64,000 nt of DNA from an uncultured Clostridia bacterium (GTDB lineage: Bacteria > Bacillota > Clostridia > Oscillospirales > Ruminococcaceae), in contig CANQNG010000002.1 in assembly GCA_947625155.1 (NCBI GenBank), forward strand, positions 102,381 to 166,380, written 5' to 3'. A program made the translations under genes and the position numbers. This document shows positions 44,388 to 53,128 of this stretch, one piece after another. Every line of letters starts with the position of its first letter. Position 1 is the first letter of the stretch. Below the pieces are notes generated by a model. The model saw only the letters and a program-made list of their open reading frames with translations. It made no database searches and was not told the origin of the DNA.

Positions 44388-45698
44388 TCACTCCTCCAAA
44401 CCGGAAAGTGCTGTTTTCAGGCATTCCACAGCTTTTTCCGCAATTGCCTGATAACGTTCCTGCTTGCCCCGGATCGGTATTTCCGGCGGCGGCAATAGTC
44501 CCATATTTGCCCCCATCGGCTGGAAATCTGCAGCTCCCCCACGGCTCACGTAGGCTGCCAAAGCGCCTGTCATGGTCGTTTCCGGCAAAATGTAGGGAGA
44601 TCTTCCCAGCATTCTCCTAGCAAGGCTGTTTCCTGCAACGATGCCGCTGGCTGCGGATTCCATATATCCCTCGACCCCTGTCATCTGCCCGGCAAAGAAA
44701 AGACCTTCTGCGCCCCGCAGCGAATAGTCTGCCTCCAGCAGCTGCGGACTATCCAAGAAGAAATTCCGGTGCATCACACCGCAGCGCAGAAATTCCGCAT
44801 TTGCAAGCCCCGGTATCATCCCGAACACCCGCTTCTGCTCCCCGAATTTCAGGTTCGTCTGGAAACCAACAAGGTTATACATCGTGCCATCTCGATTTTC
44901 CTTGCGGAGCTGTACAACCGCATAGGGTCTGCGCCCAGTCGCCGGGTCATGCAGTCCGACCGGCTTCAGCGGTCCGAAACGCAGCGTATCTTTCCCCCTT
45001 GCCGCCAGCACTTCTATCGGCATACAGCCCTCATACACCCGGAAAGCTGCCTTGTCATGCTCATGCAGCGGCGCTTTTTCTGCTGTCACAAGGGCATCCC
45101 AGAATGCCTCGTACTCGTCCTTTTCCATGGGGCAGTTGAGGTAATCCGCCTCTCCCCTGTCATAGCGGGACTGGGCGAAGATCCGGGACATATCCAGACT
45201 TTCTGCCGCAACTACCGGTGCAGCCGCATCGAAGAAACTCAGCCTTGCCCCGCAGCGCTTTTCGATCTCCGCTGCAAGTGCATCGGATGTCAGAGGTCCT
45301 GTGGCAATGACGGCATTCCGTTCCGGGAGAGCGGTGATCTCCTCCCGGCGCACACTGATCAGCGGATCGTTTTCCAGAATTTCCGTCACCGTTGCCGAAA
45401 ACCGTTCCCTGTCCACGGCAAGCGCACCGCCTGCCGGAACGGCACAGTTCTTTGCACAGGCGACCAGCAAAGAATGCTGCATCGCCATTTCCTGTTTGAG
45501 CAGTCCGCCTGCTGATGCAAGGCGGGCGGCTTTCAGGGAATTGGAGCAGACAAGCTCTGCCAGATCTGCATTGTGGTGGGCAGGACTGTAGCGGTGCGGT
45601 TTCATTTCGTATAGAATGACCGGGATCCCGGCATTGGCGAGCGCCCATGCTGCCTCACAGCCGGCAAGCCCGCCGCCGACAACGATCGCCGGTGTCAT
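44388..45698 (-). CDS. trmFO: Folate-dependent tRNA m5U54 methyltransferase TrmFO
   Basis: 436 residues. FAD-binding motif GGGLAGCEAAWALANAG is at residues 8-24. Further family segments are YSPAHHNADLAELVCSNSL, GCMPIEVLAARGKDTLRFGP and FAGQMTGVEGY. It uses methylenetetrahydrofolate and FADH2 to methylate U54 of tRNA, as in most Gram-positives. It overlaps topA by 4 bases; the topA-trmFO pairing is conserved in Firmicutes. Confidence 0.96.
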   Translation of the reverse strand: MTPAIVVGGGLAGCEAAWALANAGIPVILYEMKPHRYSPAHHNADLAELVCSNSLKAARLASAGGLLKQEMAMQHSLLVACAKNCAVPAGGALAVDRERFSATVTEILENDPLISVRREEITALPERNAVIATGPLTSDALAAEIEKRCGARLSFFDAAAPVVAAESLDMSRIFAQSRYDRGEADYLNCPMEKDEYEAFWDALVTAEKAPLHEHDKAAFRVYEGCMPIEVLAARGKDTLRFGPLKPVGLHDPATGRRPYAVVQLRKENRDGTMYNLVGFQTNLKFGEQKRVFGMIPGLANAEFLRCGVMHRNFFLDSPQLLEADYSLRGAEGLFFAGQMTGVEGYMESAASGIVAGNSLARRMLGRSPYILPETTMTGALAAYVSRGGAADFQPMGANMGLLPPPEIPIRGKQERYQAIAEKAVECLKTALSGLEE

Positions 45699-47773
45699 TT
45701 CAAGCTCCGTTCGTAGCCGCAGCCTTCTTTTTCACAGACCAGCTTGCCGGTCTTGCCGCCCTTTTGGAACAGCGTGGAACCGCACTGCGGACAGCGTTCC
45801 TCCACTGGAACGTTCCATGTCATGAAATGGCAGTCCGGGTATCCGCTGCACCCGTAAAAGCTCCTGCCACGCTTCGATTTTTTCAGGACGACCTTTTTTC
45901 CGCACTTCGGACAGAGTCCGCCTGTCTCGTGCATGATCTGCTTGGTGTTGCGGCACTCCGGGAAACCGGGGCAGGCAAGGAATTTCCCGAATCTGCCGAT
46001 CTTGATGACCATTTTCCGTCCGCACTGTTCGCAAACGATGTCCGTTTCCTCGTCAGGTACACGCACATGCTGTCCGTCCATTGCCTCCTCGGCGGTCTTT
46101 AGGGTCTGTTCAAAATCCTTGTAAAAGGAATCCAGCATACTCACCCAGTCAGTCGTACCCTGCTCCACATTATCCAGTTCGGTCTCCATCTGCGCTGTGA
46201 AATCCGCATCCACGATCCTCGAAAAATGAGACCGCATCACCTGTGTGGTGACCTCTCCCAGACTGGTCGGGCGGAGCTGTCTGCCGTCACGCTCGACATA
46301 GTTCCTCGCCAAGATCGTGGTAATGGTCGGTGCATAGGTACTTGGTCTGCCGATGCCGTTTTCTTCCAGTGTCTTGATAAGGGTCGCTTCGGAATATCTA
46401 GCAGGGGGCTGCGTGAAATGCTGCCCTCCGTCCAGTGAGATCACCTTGAGCTGATCGCCTATCGCAAGCAGGGGGAGCATTTTCTGTCCCTCCGGCTCGT
46501 TGTCGTTTTTCTCCTCATAGAGTACGGTAAAGCCGTCAAACTTCACGGAATACCCAGAAGCCTTGAACAGACACCCGTCTGCCTCGATCTCCACAGCAAC
46601 GGTATCCAGCAGTGCATTTGCCATCTGACTGGCAATAAAGCGCTCCCAGATCAGCTTGTAAAGCTTGTACTGATCGTCTGTCAGGCTGTTCTTTGCCTTG
46701 TCCGGTGTCAGGTCAGGCATAGTGGGGCGGATCGCCTCATGCGCATCCTGCGCATTCTTCTTGGACTTGAACACACGAGGCTTTTCTGGAAGATATGGCT
46801 CCCCGTAGGTCTGCCGGATATAGTCCGATGCTGCCTGCTGGGCATCTGCGGAAATACGCAGACTGTCCGTTCTCATATATGTGATCAGACCCACTGCGCC
46901 CATGCCGTCCAGGTCGATGCCCTCGTACAGTTCCTGCGCTGCTTTCATGGTGCGCTTCGACTGGAAACCAAGGCGCTTGGATGCCTCCTGCTGGAGCGTA
47001 GAAGTAATGAACGGCGGTGCGGGCTGCTTTTTGGTGACACGCTTCTTGATCGCTGTGACCTTGAATCCGGCATTTTCCAGCCGTTTGAGAAGTATCTGCG
47101 CCTGCGCTTCATTCTTGATCTCTATTTTTTCGCCGTCTACCGCCGAAAGCTTTGCCATGAACTGCCTTGTGCTGTGCGGTGCGGTGAGCTTGGCATCGAT
47201 GCTCCAGTATTCCTTTGGGACAAAGGCACGGATCTCCTCCTCCCTGTCCACGATCAGCCGGACAGCGACAGACTGTACTCTGCCGGCAGACAATCCCCGT
47301 CTGACCTTTTTCCAGAGGAACGGACTGAGCTTATAGCCGACCAGCCGGTCAAGGATACGCCTTGCCTGCTGGGCATTCACCAAGTCAATATCGATACGGT
47401 GCGGATCTGCCATGCCGTTCTTGACACCGGTCTTGGTGATCTCATTGAAGGCGACCCGGTTGTTGGCATTCATATCCAACTGTAACATCTGTGCTAAATG
47501 CCATGAAATGGCTTCTCCCTCACGGTCAGGGTCGGTCGCAAGATAAACGGTATCGCTTTTCTTTGCCCGGCGCTTCAGCTCTTTGATCACCTCTTCCTTG
47601 CCTTTCATGTCAAGATACTGCGGTGTGAAGCCATGTTCCACATCCACACCGAGACGGGATCTCGGGAGATCACGCACATGCCCCATGGAGGCGATCACTT
47701 CATAGCCAGGTCCAAGGTATTTTTGTATGGTCTTCGCCTTTGCGGGCGACTCTACGATCACTAATTTTGACAT
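45695..47773 (-). CDS. topA: DNA topoisomerase I
   Basis: 692 residues. The TOPRIM domain is at the N-terminus (VIVESPAKAKTI; DPDREGEAISWH), and the catalytic Tyr is in GLITYMRTDSLR (about residue 298). Three C-terminal zinc ribbons of decreasing regularity follow (CEQCGRKM, CPKCGKKV, CPQCGSTL). It relaxes negative supercoils behind RNA polymerase. The nearest AGGAG lies about 29 bases before the ATG, and a perfect 6-base hairpin (GCTGCA/TGCAGC) fills the space, an unusual initiation region. Confidence 0.96.
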   Translation of the reverse strand: MSKLVIVESPAKAKTIQKYLGPGYEVIASMGHVRDLPRSRLGVDVEHGFTPQYLDMKGKEEVIKELKRRAKKSDTVYLATDPDREGEAISWHLAQMLQLDMNANNRVAFNEITKTGVKNGMADPHRIDIDLVNAQQARRILDRLVGYKLSPFLWKKVRRGLSAGRVQSVAVRLIVDREEEIRAFVPKEYWSIDAKLTAPHSTRQFMAKLSAVDGEKIEIKNEAQAQILLKRLENAGFKVTAIKKRVTKKQPAPPFITSTLQQEASKRLGFQSKRTMKAAQELYEGIDLDGMGAVGLITYMRTDSLRISADAQQAASDYIRQTYGEPYLPEKPRVFKSKKNAQDAHEAIRPTMPDLTPDKAKNSLTDDQYKLYKLIWERFIASQMANALLDTVAVEIEADGCLFKASGYSVKFDGFTVLYEEKNDNEPEGQKMLPLLAIGDQLKVISLDGGQHFTQPPARYSEATLIKTLEENGIGRPSTYAPTITTILARNYVERDGRQLRPTSLGEVTTQVMRSHFSRIVDADFTAQMETELDNVEQGTTDWVSMLDSFYKDFEQTLKTAEEAMDGQHVRVPDEETDIVCEQCGRKMVIKIGRFGKFLACPGFPECRNTKQIMHETGGLCPKCGKKVVLKKSKRGRSFYGCSGYPDCHFMTWNVPVEERCPQCGSTLFQKGGKTGKLVCEKEGCGYERSLK

Positions 47774-47775
47774 AA

Positions 47776-47804
47776 GATCTGCTGCACGATGCAGCGCACG
47801 CTCC
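47776..47804 (-). promoter_or_regulatory. topA initiation region: AGGAG, hairpin, ATG
   Basis: On the minus strand AAAGGAG is followed by a GCTGCA-TCG-TGCAGC hairpin and then AGATCTT before the ATG at 47773. The stem would bring the distant AGGAG nearer to the ATG. Confidence 0.5.
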
Positions 47805-47817
47805 TTTCTTCCCTGTG

Positions 47818-49191
47818 TTATGCCTCTGCACCGGGCAGGGTATACATATCACGTTCGCTGTTCCTGATCCAGCCCATCATTTCCATTTCGATCAGCAGTA
47901 TGGAAGCCTCCTCAAATCTCATACCTGTCAATTCACAAATGGCATTGGTATTCTGCTCGCCGTCTTGCAGGAGCTTTAGTATCGTCTGCTGTTCCGGTGT
48001 GGCATGTTCGGCAATGCTCTGCTGCCTTTCCTCCTCCGAAATAGTGACCATACAGGGTGTCCTGTACAAATTCTGTTTTTCCGAAGGCTGTTCCTCTGCG
48101 GGCGTCTGCTCCTGCGGCAGTTCTGGATCTGCCGTCTGTACAGCTTCCGGCGGTGCGGAGATCTGCTCCTCCGGTATGGCAGGAGAGGCTTTTTTCGGCT
48201 CTTGCTCTTCCGTCTGCTCCTTTTTGACAGGTGGGATGCAGATCTCATCCTCGGAGAATTTGTACTTTCGTTCTGTTTTCAGGTCATCCCCTTTATAGCA
48301 GGAAAGCCGGAACGGATATTCTGTCAGCAGGGTACTCAGGATGTCCATAGCACTGTAGGCTGTATAGGCACCGTCACGAAGCAGATCGACCGTTCCTCTG
48401 TAGCGCACATCCGTCAGATCATGCGGCGGTACGCAGAACACATTCTTTCCCTGCTCACAAGCCAGATTTGCTGTGATCAGAGAGCCGCTTTTTGCGCCTG
48501 CTTCTACGACCAGCACGCCCTCACTGATACCGGACAGGATCCGGTTCCTGACCGGAAAATGGGGTGCATTCGGTCCTGTGCCCGGAAAATATTCCGAGAT
48601 CAGCAAGCCGTTTTCCACGATCCTTTCACGCAGCGACCGGTTCTCTTTCGGATAATCGAAATCCACACCGCATCCCATCACGGAAATAGTCGGTGCGCCC
48701 TGCCGAACGGCTGCACTGTGTGCGCAGGTATCGATCCCGATAGCACCGCCGCTTGCCAAGAGCAAGCCTGCCCGTGCAAGCTCTCCGCATATCTGCTCTG
48801 CCACCGTTAAACTATACTGTGAGGGTCTTCTCGTACCGACGACCGTGAAGATGATGCGCCGGAACAGCTCCTTGTTCCCCCGATAGAACAGCACCAGAGG
48901 CGGGTCATAGATATGGCGCAGCTGATGCGGATACAGTTTGCTGCTCCATGTGAGGATGTGGATATCATGTTCGTTACAGTATTCCATGACCTGCTCCGCA
49001 CGATGCAGATCGGTATGCTCCAGACGGCGGCGCTGCTCCGGGGTAAGAACGCCGCATTCCGGGTCGTGCAGCTTGCGGTACAAGTTCCGGACACCGCCCT
49101 CATGCTTCAGCATGACCTGTGCGTTCGGGGCGGCTACGCCAAGGACCATTACCAGCCACAGCCAGTATTTTGTCAATGTATCATGTTCCAT
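47818..49191 (-). CDS. dprA: DNA-processing protein DprA
   Basis: 457 residues; ATG at 49191 (GGTGG upstream) rather than the GTG at 49200. A SAM-like N-terminus (about 1-75), the Rossmann-fold core with VVGTRRPSQYSLTVAEQI, LASGGAIGIDTCAH and LVVEAGAKSGSLITA, then an unusually long Glu/Pro/Ala-rich linker (about 320-385) and a C-terminal winged helix (about 395-450). It loads RecA on incoming single strands during natural transformation. It overlaps the SpoU gene by 11 bases. Confidence 0.95.
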   Translation of the reverse strand: MEHDTLTKYWLWLVMVLGVAAPNAQVMLKHEGGVRNLYRKLHDPECGVLTPEQRRRLEHTDLHRAEQVMEYCNEHDIHILTWSSKLYPHQLRHIYDPPLVLFYRGNKELFRRIIFTVVGTRRPSQYSLTVAEQICGELARAGLLLASGGAIGIDTCAHSAAVRQGAPTISVMGCGVDFDYPKENRSLRERIVENGLLISEYFPGTGPNAPHFPVRNRILSGISEGVLVVEAGAKSGSLITANLACEQGKNVFCVPPHDLTDVRYRGTVDLLRDGAYTAYSAMDILSTLLTEYPFRLSCYKGDDLKTERKYKFSEDEICIPPVKKEQTEEQEPKKASPAIPEEQISAPPEAVQTADPELPQEQTPAEEQPSEKQNLYRTPCMVTISEEERQQSIAEHATPEQQTILKLLQDGEQNTNAICELTGMRFEEASILLIEMEMMGWIRNSERDMYTLPGAEA

Positions 49192-49993
49192 GCGCTCCAC
49201 CTTTCCTTCCCCTCGTCATTTCCCACATCAGGATACCTGCTGCCATGGCAGCATTCAGGGATTCCGGACCGCCCCGCATAGGGATCGTTACCGTCTGTCC
49301 GCAGGCTGCGATCAATTCATCCGGCAGACCGTTTCCCTCATTGCCGATCCAGACGGCACAGCCGCCGTCAAAGCTGCACTCGTTCAGCGGCTGCGCATCC
49401 TTTGCCGGGACTGCCGCATAGGAGCAGATCTGTCTCTGATGCAGCAGCGCAGCCAAAGGCAGCGGTGATGTCTCACAGACAGAGACCCGCAGCAGTGAGC
49501 CCATTGCCGCACGCACGACTTTTGGGCTGTACATCTCACAGCTCCCGGCGCTGAATACCGCATCCATCCCCAGTGCATCTGCGGTACGCAGGATCATCCC
49601 CATATTGCCGGGATCCTGCAGATCGCACAGCACAAGATACCGCCCATCCTGACGAAGCAATGCCGCCGGAGGGAGCTGTGCTGGCATACGGCATACAGCA
49701 AAGATCCCCTGTGTGTGGTATGTATCGGTCATGCTTTCCCCGACGGCATCTGAAATGCGCAGGCAGGCATCCGCTTTCCGGAACTCCGGAAGCGCCCCGG
49801 TCCGTTCCGCTGCGGTATCGGTCACAAACACCTGCTGCACAAGTCCGGGATATTGCAGCGCATCGCAGACGATGCGCAGTCCTTCGGCGACAAAGAGCCG
49901 TTCCTCCCGCCGGGCACGCTTATTGTCCCGCAGACGCCTGTAGTGCTTGACAGCAGGGTTATCTCTGGCTGTGATACGCAGTGTGCTGTGCAT
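49181..49993 (-). CDS. TrmH/SpoU-family RNA 2'-O-methyltransferase
   Basis: 270 residues from the ATG at 49993 (AAAGGAG 7 bases before); the longer frame is a run-through. A substrate-binding N-terminal domain (RRLRDNKRARREERLFVAEG) precedes the knotted SPOUT domain: LCDLQDPGNMGMILRTADA, VWIGNEGNGLP and TIPMRGGPESLNAAMAAGI, the SAM-binding knot. It methylates a ribose in rRNA or tRNA; the target is not defined by sequence. It is separated from rplT by a terminator. Confidence 0.93.
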   Translation of the reverse strand: MHSTLRITARDNPAVKHYRRLRDNKRARREERLFVAEGLRIVCDALQYPGLVQQVFVTDTAAERTGALPEFRKADACLRISDAVGESMTDTYHTQGIFAVCRMPAQLPPAALLRQDGRYLVLCDLQDPGNMGMILRTADALGMDAVFSAGSCEMYSPKVVRAAMGSLLRVSVCETSPLPLAALLHQRQICSYAAVPAKDAQPLNECSFDGGCAVWIGNEGNGLPDELIAACGQTVTIPMRGGPESLNAAMAAGILMWEMTRGRKGGAHGT

Positions 49994-50017
49994 GGGAAGT
50001 CTCCTTTCAGAGCAGAT

Positions 50018-50052
50018 AAACAAAACACGCTCTTGATCTGTGTCAAGAGCGT
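50018..50052 (-). terminator. Intrinsic terminator after rplT
   Basis: A 9-base stem (50027-50035 with 50044-50052) followed on the minus strand by GTTTTGTTT. Confidence 0.82.
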
Positions 50053-50066
50053 ATTTGATTATGACA

Positions 50067-50420
50067 TCAAAGAGCAGCCTTTGCCTTCTCGACGATCGCT
50101 GCAAAGCCCTCGGCATCATGAATGGCGATCTCAGAGAGCATCTTTCTGTTCAAGGTGATGCCAGCCTTCTTGCAGCCGTTCATGAATGTGGAATAATTCA
50201 TGCCGTTATTCTTTGCGGCTGCGGAGATACGGGTGATCCAGAGCTGACGGAAGTTTCTCTTCCTCTGCCGTCTGCCGATATAGGCATACTGACCGGACTT
50301 CATCACCGCCTGCTTCGCCATCTTGAAATGCTTGCTCTTTGCGCCGAAGTAACCCTTTGCCAGCTTCAGTGTTTTATTTCTTCTCTTGCGAGTCATCATT
50401 GCACCTTTGATACGTGCCAT
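50067..50420 (-). CDS. rplT: 50S ribosomal protein L20
   Basis: 117 residues, bL20 ([39 protein letters not shown]). Start at the second ATG (50420), spaced 8-9 bases from GGAGGTAA; the first ATG is only 3 bases from it. L20 is an early assembly protein of the large subunit and in Firmicutes represses this operon through the infC leader. Last gene of the operon. Confidence 0.97.
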   Translation of the reverse strand: MARIKGAMMTRKRRNKTLKLAKGYFGAKSKHFKMAKQAVMKSGQYAYIGRRQRKRNFRQLWITRISAAAKNNGMNYSTFMNGCKKAGITLNRKMLSEIAIHDAEGFAAIVEKAKAAL

Positions 50421-50464
50421 AGTCATTTACCTCCAGTATGATCTCATTTATGAAACGCTGCTTC

Positions 50465-50671
50465 TTACAGATACGGGATCAGCTTCTTGATAGTCGGCGT
50501 ATTGGTCACGTCTGCAACGCCTGCGCCTCTTGCGATCCTCTTGCGCTTGGTGTCCTTCTGGGTCAGTCTATGGCGCTTGTTGGTGTGCTGATACTTCACC
50601 TTTCCGTTTGCCGTCAGCTTGAAGCGCTTCTTTGCGCCGGAATGCGTCTTGACCTTCACTTTTTTTGCCAT
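50465..50671 (-). CDS. rpmI: 50S ribosomal protein L35
   Basis: 68 residues, bL35 ([34 protein letters not shown]). Very basic, as expected. Middle gene of infC-rpmI-rplT; 29 bases after infC and 44 before rplT. Confidence 0.97.
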   Translation of the reverse strand: MAKKVKVKTHSGAKKRFKLTANGKVKYQHTNKRHRLTQKDTKRKRIARGAGVADVTNTPTIKKLIPYL

Positions 50672-50700
50672 GATTACAGTTCCTCCTTTGATTTGGATGC

Positions 50701-51225
50701 TTACTTAGATGCCTTCGGGGATATGAACATTACGATACTGCGGCCTTCCATCTTGGCAGGCTTCTCGACCGTGCCGAACTCACTGCACGCTTCCCGGAAG
50801 CGTTCGAGCAGCTCTGAGCCTAATTCCGGATGTGTGATCGCACGTCTCCGGAAGCGCACGGAGACCTTCAGCTTATCGCCGGCTTTCAGAAACTTGTTCG
50901 CCTGGTTGACCTTTGTCTCGAAGTCATGTGTATCGATCGCAGAGAACATGCGGATCTCCTTGATGGACATGACTTTCTGATTCTTCTTGGCTTCCTTCTC
51001 ACGCTTCTGCTGTTCAAAGCAGTACTTGCCGTAATCCAAGATACGGCACACAGGCGGCTTTGCCTGCGGAGCGATCTTGACCAGATCTAGATCCTTCTCA
51101 TAAGCGAGCTTCTGTGCGTCCCTTGCGGACATGATGCCAAGCTTCTGACCGTCCGTATCAATGACAAGGATCTCCTTGTCCCGGATCATCTCGTTGATCT
51201 GAATGTCCCTTGTTTCCTTACTTAT
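50701..51225 (-). CDS. infC: Translation initiation factor IF-3 (probable AUA start)
   Basis: 174 residues from an ATA codon at 51225. No ATG, GTG or TTG is well placed. The ATA has GGGGGTG 6 bases before it and gives an N-terminus ([18 protein letters not shown]) that matches IF-3 of other Firmicutes. An ATT 21 bases further on, the codon used by E. coli infC, is an alternative. Both domains are present: N-terminal to about 75 ([20 protein letters not shown]) and C-terminal to the end ([13 protein letters not shown]). IF-3 rejects non-canonical starts, so a rare start allows self-control. First gene after the L20-type leader. Confidence 0.92.
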   Translation of the reverse strand: MSKETRDIQINEMIRDKEILVIDTDGQKLGIMSARDAQKLAYEKDLDLVKIAPQAKPPVCRILDYGKYCFEQQKREKEAKKNQKVMSIKEIRMFSAIDTHDFETKVNQANKFLKAGDKLKVSVRFRRRAITHPELGSELLERFREACSEFGTVEKPAKMEGRSIVMFISPKASK

Positions 51226-51254
51226 TGCGGGCACCCCCAAGCATTGAAATTTGA

Positions 51255-51411
51255 AACAAAAAATGAGTGCGGACACAAGCCGGCACTCACACATCTACCG
51301 CACGCAGAACACATACGCCCTGCGGATGCAGTCAGATATTGACCGTCTCGGCACCATATTCCCGGGTCAGACGGTGAGGCACTAGGTGTGTCTGCTTTGT
51401 TTTCATTTTCT
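51255..51411 (-). promoter_or_regulatory. L20-type ribosomal leader of infC-rpmI-rplT with terminator
   Basis: A leader of about 180 bases between promoter and infC. It ends with an intrinsic terminator (TGAGTGC 51264-51270 paired with GCACTCA 51283-51289, then ATTTTTTGTTT on the minus strand). Upstream arms CCGTCTGACC and GAGACGGTC can form a further stem. This is the position and layout of the Firmicute L20 leader, where L20 favours termination. Confidence 0.75.
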
Positions 51412-51440
51412 ATTATAACCGCTTTTTCCGGATCTGTCAA
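51412..51440 (-). promoter_or_regulatory. Sigma-A promoter of infC operon
   Basis: TTGACA (51440-51435), 17 bases, TATAAT (51417-51412). Confidence 0.92.
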
Positions 51441-51637
51441 GTGTTTTTTTCAAATTTTTTCAAATTTTTTCTTAAGTGCTAAAATAGACAAAGATCCTTT
51501 TGTAAATTGCACAAATTTTTGTATATGTACTGGTGAAAATATATTGACAACGGGCAAAATATGGTGTATAATAATTATGATCAGCTTATGATGGATCTTT
51601 TGTTTCTGCATAACAAGAGGAGTGAAAACAGACAGCA
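51441..51637. other. AT-rich divergent region upstream of phoH
   Basis: Contains runs of A and T with repeated TCAAATTTTTT units just upstream of the infC promoter (51450-51472) that could act as an upstream promoter element. The plus-strand phoH promoter is described separately. No other gene is seen. Confidence 0.5.
51544..51572 (+). promoter_or_regulatory. Sigma-A promoter of the phoH operon
   Basis: TTGACA (51544-51549), 17 bases, TATAAT (51567-51572), about 65 bases upstream of phoH. Confidence 0.9.
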
Positions 51638-52603
51638 ATGGCAGAAAAAACCGTTTCCTTCGGACAGCCGTCCGATCTCCAGAGTATTTTCGGCAGCTGT
51701 GACGAAAATTTGAATCATATCCAGCGTGAATATAACGTGATCCTTTTCTGCCGCGGGGCAGATGTGCATATCACCGGAGAAGAGGCACAATGCGAAAAGG
51801 CAGCTTCTGCGCTGCGTCTTATGGAAGAACTGCTGCACAAGGGGCAGCATCTGACTGACCAGACCGTGCGGTATGTGCTTTCCATGGTGGCAGACGGCGA
51901 AACGGATGCCGTCCGGACACTGGACGGTGACGGCATCTGCATCACCACAAGCGGAAAAGTCGTCCGTCCGAAAACTGTCGGTCAGAAAAAATATGTGGAT
52001 GCCATCCGCAAAAATACCATCGTCCTTGGTGTCGGTCCTGCCGGAACAGGTAAGACCTACCTTGCGGTGGCACTGGCGGTACGGGCGTTCCGGGCGCATG
52101 AGGTACAGCGGATCATTCTCACCCGTCCGGCTGTGGAAGCCGGCGAGAAGCTCGGCTTTCTGCCCGGCGATCTGCAAAATAAGGTCGATCCGTATCTGCG
52201 TCCGCTTTATGATGCGCTCTTTGATATGTTCGGGGCAGAAAATTTTGCAAGGCATATGGAAAAGGGCATCATCGAGGTCGCACCGCTCGCCTATATGCGG
52301 GGCAGGACGCTCGACAATGCATTCATTATCTTAGACGAGGCGCAGAATACGACCCCGGAACAGATCAAAATGTTCCTCACCCGCCTCGGGGAGGGCAGCA
52401 GGATAGTCATTACCGGAGATGTGACACAGATCGACCTCCCGGAAAAGCGGAAGTCCGGACTTGTGGAAGCGATCAAAGTCCTCAAGCACGTGGAGGATAT
52501 CGCCACGATCCGCTTTACGGAAAAAGATGTGGTGCGCCATAAACTCGTACAGGATATCATCAAAGCCTATGAGAATTACTATAGGGAAGGGAGAAATGCC
52601 TAA
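51638..52603 (+). CDS. phoH: PhoH-family ATPase
   Basis: 321 residues. An N-terminal KH-like part is followed by Walker A GPAGTGKTYLAVALAV, Walker B with FIILDEAQNTTPEQ and the arginine-rich RIVITGDVTQIDLP. PhoH-like proteins are predicted RNA-associated ATPases, and their gene is nearly always next to ybeY. The ribosome site AGAGGAG stands rather far (about 15 bases) from the ATG. The stop abuts the ybeY ATG. Confidence 0.94.
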   Translation: MAEKTVSFGQPSDLQSIFGSCDENLNHIQREYNVILFCRGADVHITGEEAQCEKAASALRLMEELLHKGQHLTDQTVRYVLSMVADGETDAVRTLDGDGICITTSGKVVRPKTVGQKKYVDAIRKNTIVLGVGPAGTGKTYLAVALAVRAFRAHEVQRIILTRPAVEAGEKLGFLPGDLQNKVDPYLRPLYDALFDMFGAENFARHMEKGIIEVAPLAYMRGRTLDNAFIILDEAQNTTPEQIKMFLTRLGEGSRIVITGDVTQIDLPEKRKSGLVEAIKVLKHVEDIATIRFTEKDVVRHKLVQDIIKAYENYYREGRNA

Positions 52604-53128
52604 ATGCAGCAGTCAGGAAAATTAAAAGTCAGCATCAAAAACGATCAGAACAGTGTCCGTATCCCATCCGGTATCCGTCTGCTGATACGGCGCTGCTGCC
52701 ATGCCGTTCTGGTCTCGGAAGGCTTTACAAAGGATGCCGAGGTCAGTGTTTCTTTCGTGTCCAATTCTGAGATCCGCCGCCTGAACAAGACATACCGGGG
52801 CAAGGACAGCGTGACGGATGTGCTTTCCTTTCCGCTGACCGGTGAGGACGGCACGATGGAGATCAATGCGGAAAATGGCTATGTACAGCTCGGGGATGTG
52901 GTCATTTCCATTGAAACGGCAGTCAAGCAGGCGGAGATCTACAGTCATTCCCTGACGAGAGAGATCGGTTTTCTGACGGTACATTCCATGCTGCATCTGC
53001 TGGGCTATGACCATGAGAAAAGTCCCCTTGACGAACGCATCATGCGGGAAAAAGAAGAGGCTGTACTGGATAAGCTCGGCATTTCCAGAGAGATGACGTT
53101 TACCAACAACGCAGAGGAGCAGGCATGA
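52604..53128 (+). CDS. ybeY: Endoribonuclease YbeY
   Basis: 174 residues. The zinc motif HSMLHLLGYDHE holds the three His ligands, and SVTDVLSFPL is the other conserved segment. It helps to mature the 3' end of 16S rRNA and in ribosome quality control. Starts immediately after phoH and overlaps era by 4 bases. The dgkA and cdd genes often found between ybeY and era in Bacillus are absent. Confidence 0.96.
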   Translation: MQQSGKLKVSIKNDQNSVRIPSGIRLLIRRCCHAVLVSEGFTKDAEVSVSFVSNSEIRRLNKTYRGKDSVTDVLSFPLTGEDGTMEINAENGYVQLGDVVISIETAVKQAEIYSHSLTREIGFLTVHSMLHLLGYDHEKSPLDERIMREKEEAVLDKLGISREMTFTNNAEEQA

